Both the position numbers and the translations under genes were made by a program. Below are positions 5,045-6,366 of a stretch of 6,366 nucleotides of DNA, piece by piece (position 1 is the first letter of the stretch; every line of letters begins with the position of its first letter). Origin of the DNA: JBEIUO01 sp964549785 (GTDB lineage: Bacteria > Planctomycetota > Phycisphaerae > Phycisphaerales > UBA1924); contig CAZJXA010000193.1 in the NCBI GenBank assembly GCA_964549785.1, forward strand, positions 1-6,366, in the 5' to 3' direction. Under the pieces are notes generated by a model. That model was not told the origin of the DNA. It saw only the letters and a program-made list of their open reading frames with translations, and ran no database searches.

Positions 5045-6366
5045 ATGGACGGAACCGCAGGACAACCATTTCCCCGGATGATGCACAGTCGGTATCGCCG
5101 GATCGTGACGTTTTCGGTGGCCGCCTTGCTGCCCTTGGGGCTGGCCTTGGGCGGGTGCGACACCATCGAGCGCCTGCAAGAAAACGTGGGCACCGGCGAA
5201 AAAGCGGGGGGTGTCACCTTCGCTTCCGAGCCCGACATCCGCGTCCGGGTCATGAAGGATCGTTCGACCCTCACCCTGGCCGGCCCGGCCCGAATCGTCG
5301 TTCGGCCCTTGGGGGGCGCGGCGGCAGATACTCTCGACACGCCCATCAATGCCAACGCATCCGCAACCGGGCTGGTTCTCAAGGGGGCCGGCGGTCAATC
5401 CAAGACTTACCCGATCGGCACAACCGTCGAACTGCTCTCGGCGGTCCGCGACGTCGCCGCGGCCGGGAGTGCAGAATCGATCGTGGTCGGCGATATGGCC
5501 TACCCCGGTGTGGTGCAATTGCGGCCCAAGGCCGGCGCCAAGCCCGTATTCGATGTCGTCATCGATATGCCCGTCGAAACCTATCTCCCCGGCGTCCTCG
5601 AGAAGGAACTCTTCAAAGATTGGCCCCGCCAGACTTTCGAGGCCCAGGCCGTCGCCTCCCGCACCTACGCCTTGTTCGAGCGCGACCGGGCCCGGCGGGA
5701 GATCAAATCGCACGACGTCGAATCGACCGATGCCGACCAGGTCTTCGGTGGGGCCGCCCGCAACACCCGGGCGATCGAGGCCGTCCGCGCCACCCGTGGC
5801 CAGGTGATGAGCAGCAACGGCCAACTCATCCGTGCCTATTTCAGCAGCCAGTGCGGGGGGCGACAAGCCTCGGCCGAGTCGGCGTGGCCCCGCAAAGACG
5901 ACCGGCCCTTCAACCACGTCGGCCCGCTCCAGGCCAAAAAACGCGAACACTGGTGCCAGACCTCCCCGCTCTATCGGTGGGAGGTCGTCCGCACCGACGA
6001 CGACGTCAGCCGCCGCCTCCGCACCTACGGCAAAGTGACCAACGCGCCCTTCGCGTCCCTCACCCGGCTCCGGGCCGTCGAGGTCGTCTCCCGCAACGAC
6101 GCCGATCGGCCCGAACGCTACCGCCTCATCGATGCCAGCGGAACCTCCTTTGAAATCTCGCCGGAAGAACTCCGGATGGGGTGCAATTACGCCGCGCCCG
6201 ACCTCCCGCCGATCACCCGCGAAACCCGTGTCAACAGCGGCGACCTCGAGATCACCGCGGCCAGCCTCTCGGGCGGCGCGCTCGAGGGCATCACCGCAAC
6301 GCCGGCCGGTATCGCGCCCCCCTTGGTGTGGGACACCGGCATGGAGGCGGGCATCCGTGACGCCGC
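5045..6366 (+). CDS. SpoIID/LytB-domain lipoprotein, 3' end outside window
   Basis: Probably an envelope-anchored enzyme or binder acting on peptidoglycan glycan strands; SpoIID of endospore formers is a lytic transglycosylase on stem-free strands. The 440 residues in the window begin with a lipoprotein signal (arginine-rich HSRYRRIV, hydrophobic stretch, lipobox LGGC with Cys38). The SpoIID signature follows: YLPGVLEKELFKDWP (180-194, Glu188 aligning with the catalytic glutamate), FEAQAVASRTYALF (198-211), TRGQVMSSNGQLI and YFSSQCGG with Cys270, a zinc-ligand position in characterised SpoIID. A second cysteine is in EHWC (304). The usual C-terminal GHGVGM-like motif has not appeared by the window edge. 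ATG 5045 has GAGGA 12 bases upstream. ATGs at 5078 and 5081 are in-frame alternatives giving a more compact signal peptide. The gene is complete at its 5' end and open at 6366. Confidence 0.9.
   Translation, partial: MDGTAGQPFPRMMHSRYRRIVTFSVAALLPLGLALGGCDTIERLQENVGTGEKAGGVTFASEPDIRVRVMKDRSTLTLAGPARIVVRPLGGAAADTLDTPINANASATGLVLKGAGGQSKTYPIGTTVELLSAVRDVAAAGSAESIVVGDMAYPGVVQLRPKAGAKPVFDVVIDMPVETYLPGVLEKELFKDWPRQTFEAQAVASRTYALFERDRARREIKSHDVESTDADQVFGGAARNTRAIEAVRATRGQVMSSNGQLIRAYFSSQCGGRQASAESAWPRKDDRPFNHVGPLQAKKREHWCQTSPLYRWEVVRTDDDVSRRLRTYGKVTNAPFASLTRLRAVEVVSRNDADRPERYRLIDASGTSFEISPEELRMGCNYAAPDLPPITRETRVNSGDLEITAASLSGGALEGITATPAGIAPPLVWDTGMEAGIRDA

Noticed and set aside
4922..5950. Upstream extension of the small lipoprotein frame to a 491-residue protein
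   Set aside because: The extension is antisense to the clear SpoIID-like gene, would bury the lipoprotein signal in the middle of a protein, and has no domain; the ATG at 4921 has a good ribosome site.
5155..6153. A 332-codon plus-strand frame overlapping the SpoIID-like gene
   Set aside because: It is out of frame with the SpoIID signature, and its product is almost entirely Arg, Pro and Gly.
1..6366. CRISPR array, tRNA/rRNA, insertion sequence ends, phage or defence genes
   Set aside because: I saw no regularly spaced repeats, structural RNA signatures, transposase motifs or terminal inverted repeats by reading; all large frames are accounted for by the seven genes.

Overview
The window is a GC-rich, tightly packed stretch of bacterial chromosome carrying seven genes. 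No tRNA, rRNA, mobile element, CRISPR array or phage feature is visible. The mix of a dUTPase, a WbpM-like sugar-nucleotide enzyme, RuvA, DprA and two lipoproteins points to a diderm housekeeping region. The GC-rich composition, the divergent RuvA and a SpoIID/LytB-domain lipoprotein are compatible with Planctomycetota (perhaps Phycisphaerae). This assignment is an impression from sequence style, not a proven placement.

Left block, minus strand (11-2481): a 534-residue polysaccharide-biosynthesis epimerase/dehydratase of the CapD/WbpM family is followed after 108 bases by a small helical protein of unknown function. That gene is joined by a TAATG stop/start overlap to dut (dUTPase). Two short hairpins lie in the 108-base gap.

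Middle block: ruvA (plus, 2613-3263) diverges from the sugar enzyme across a 131-base intergenic region and converges on dprA (minus, 3293-4465). The 29 bases between the two stop codons, with bases of both stop codons, form a strong two-part GC-rich hairpin that could stop transcription from both sides. dprA is the second gene of a minus-strand pair. The first gene encodes a 148-residue lipoprotein (4475-4921), and the dprA Shine-Dalgarno abuts that gene's stop codon.

Right block: across a 123-base divergent intergenic region containing a run of nine G, a lipoprotein with a SpoIID/LytB domain (5045 to beyond 6366, plus) runs off the window. It probably acts on peptidoglycan glycan strands in the envelope.

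Functionally the genes cover nucleotide-pool sanitation (dut), Holliday-junction processing (ruvA), protection of incoming single-stranded DNA and RecA loading (dprA), surface glycan precursor synthesis (WbpM-like) and cell-wall remodelling (SpoIID-like). I see no convincing undescribed multi-gene system. The most notable points are a RuvA whose acidic pin is replaced, a WbpM-like enzyme without its membrane region, the shared convergent hairpin, and an uncharacterised small protein translationally coupled to dut.
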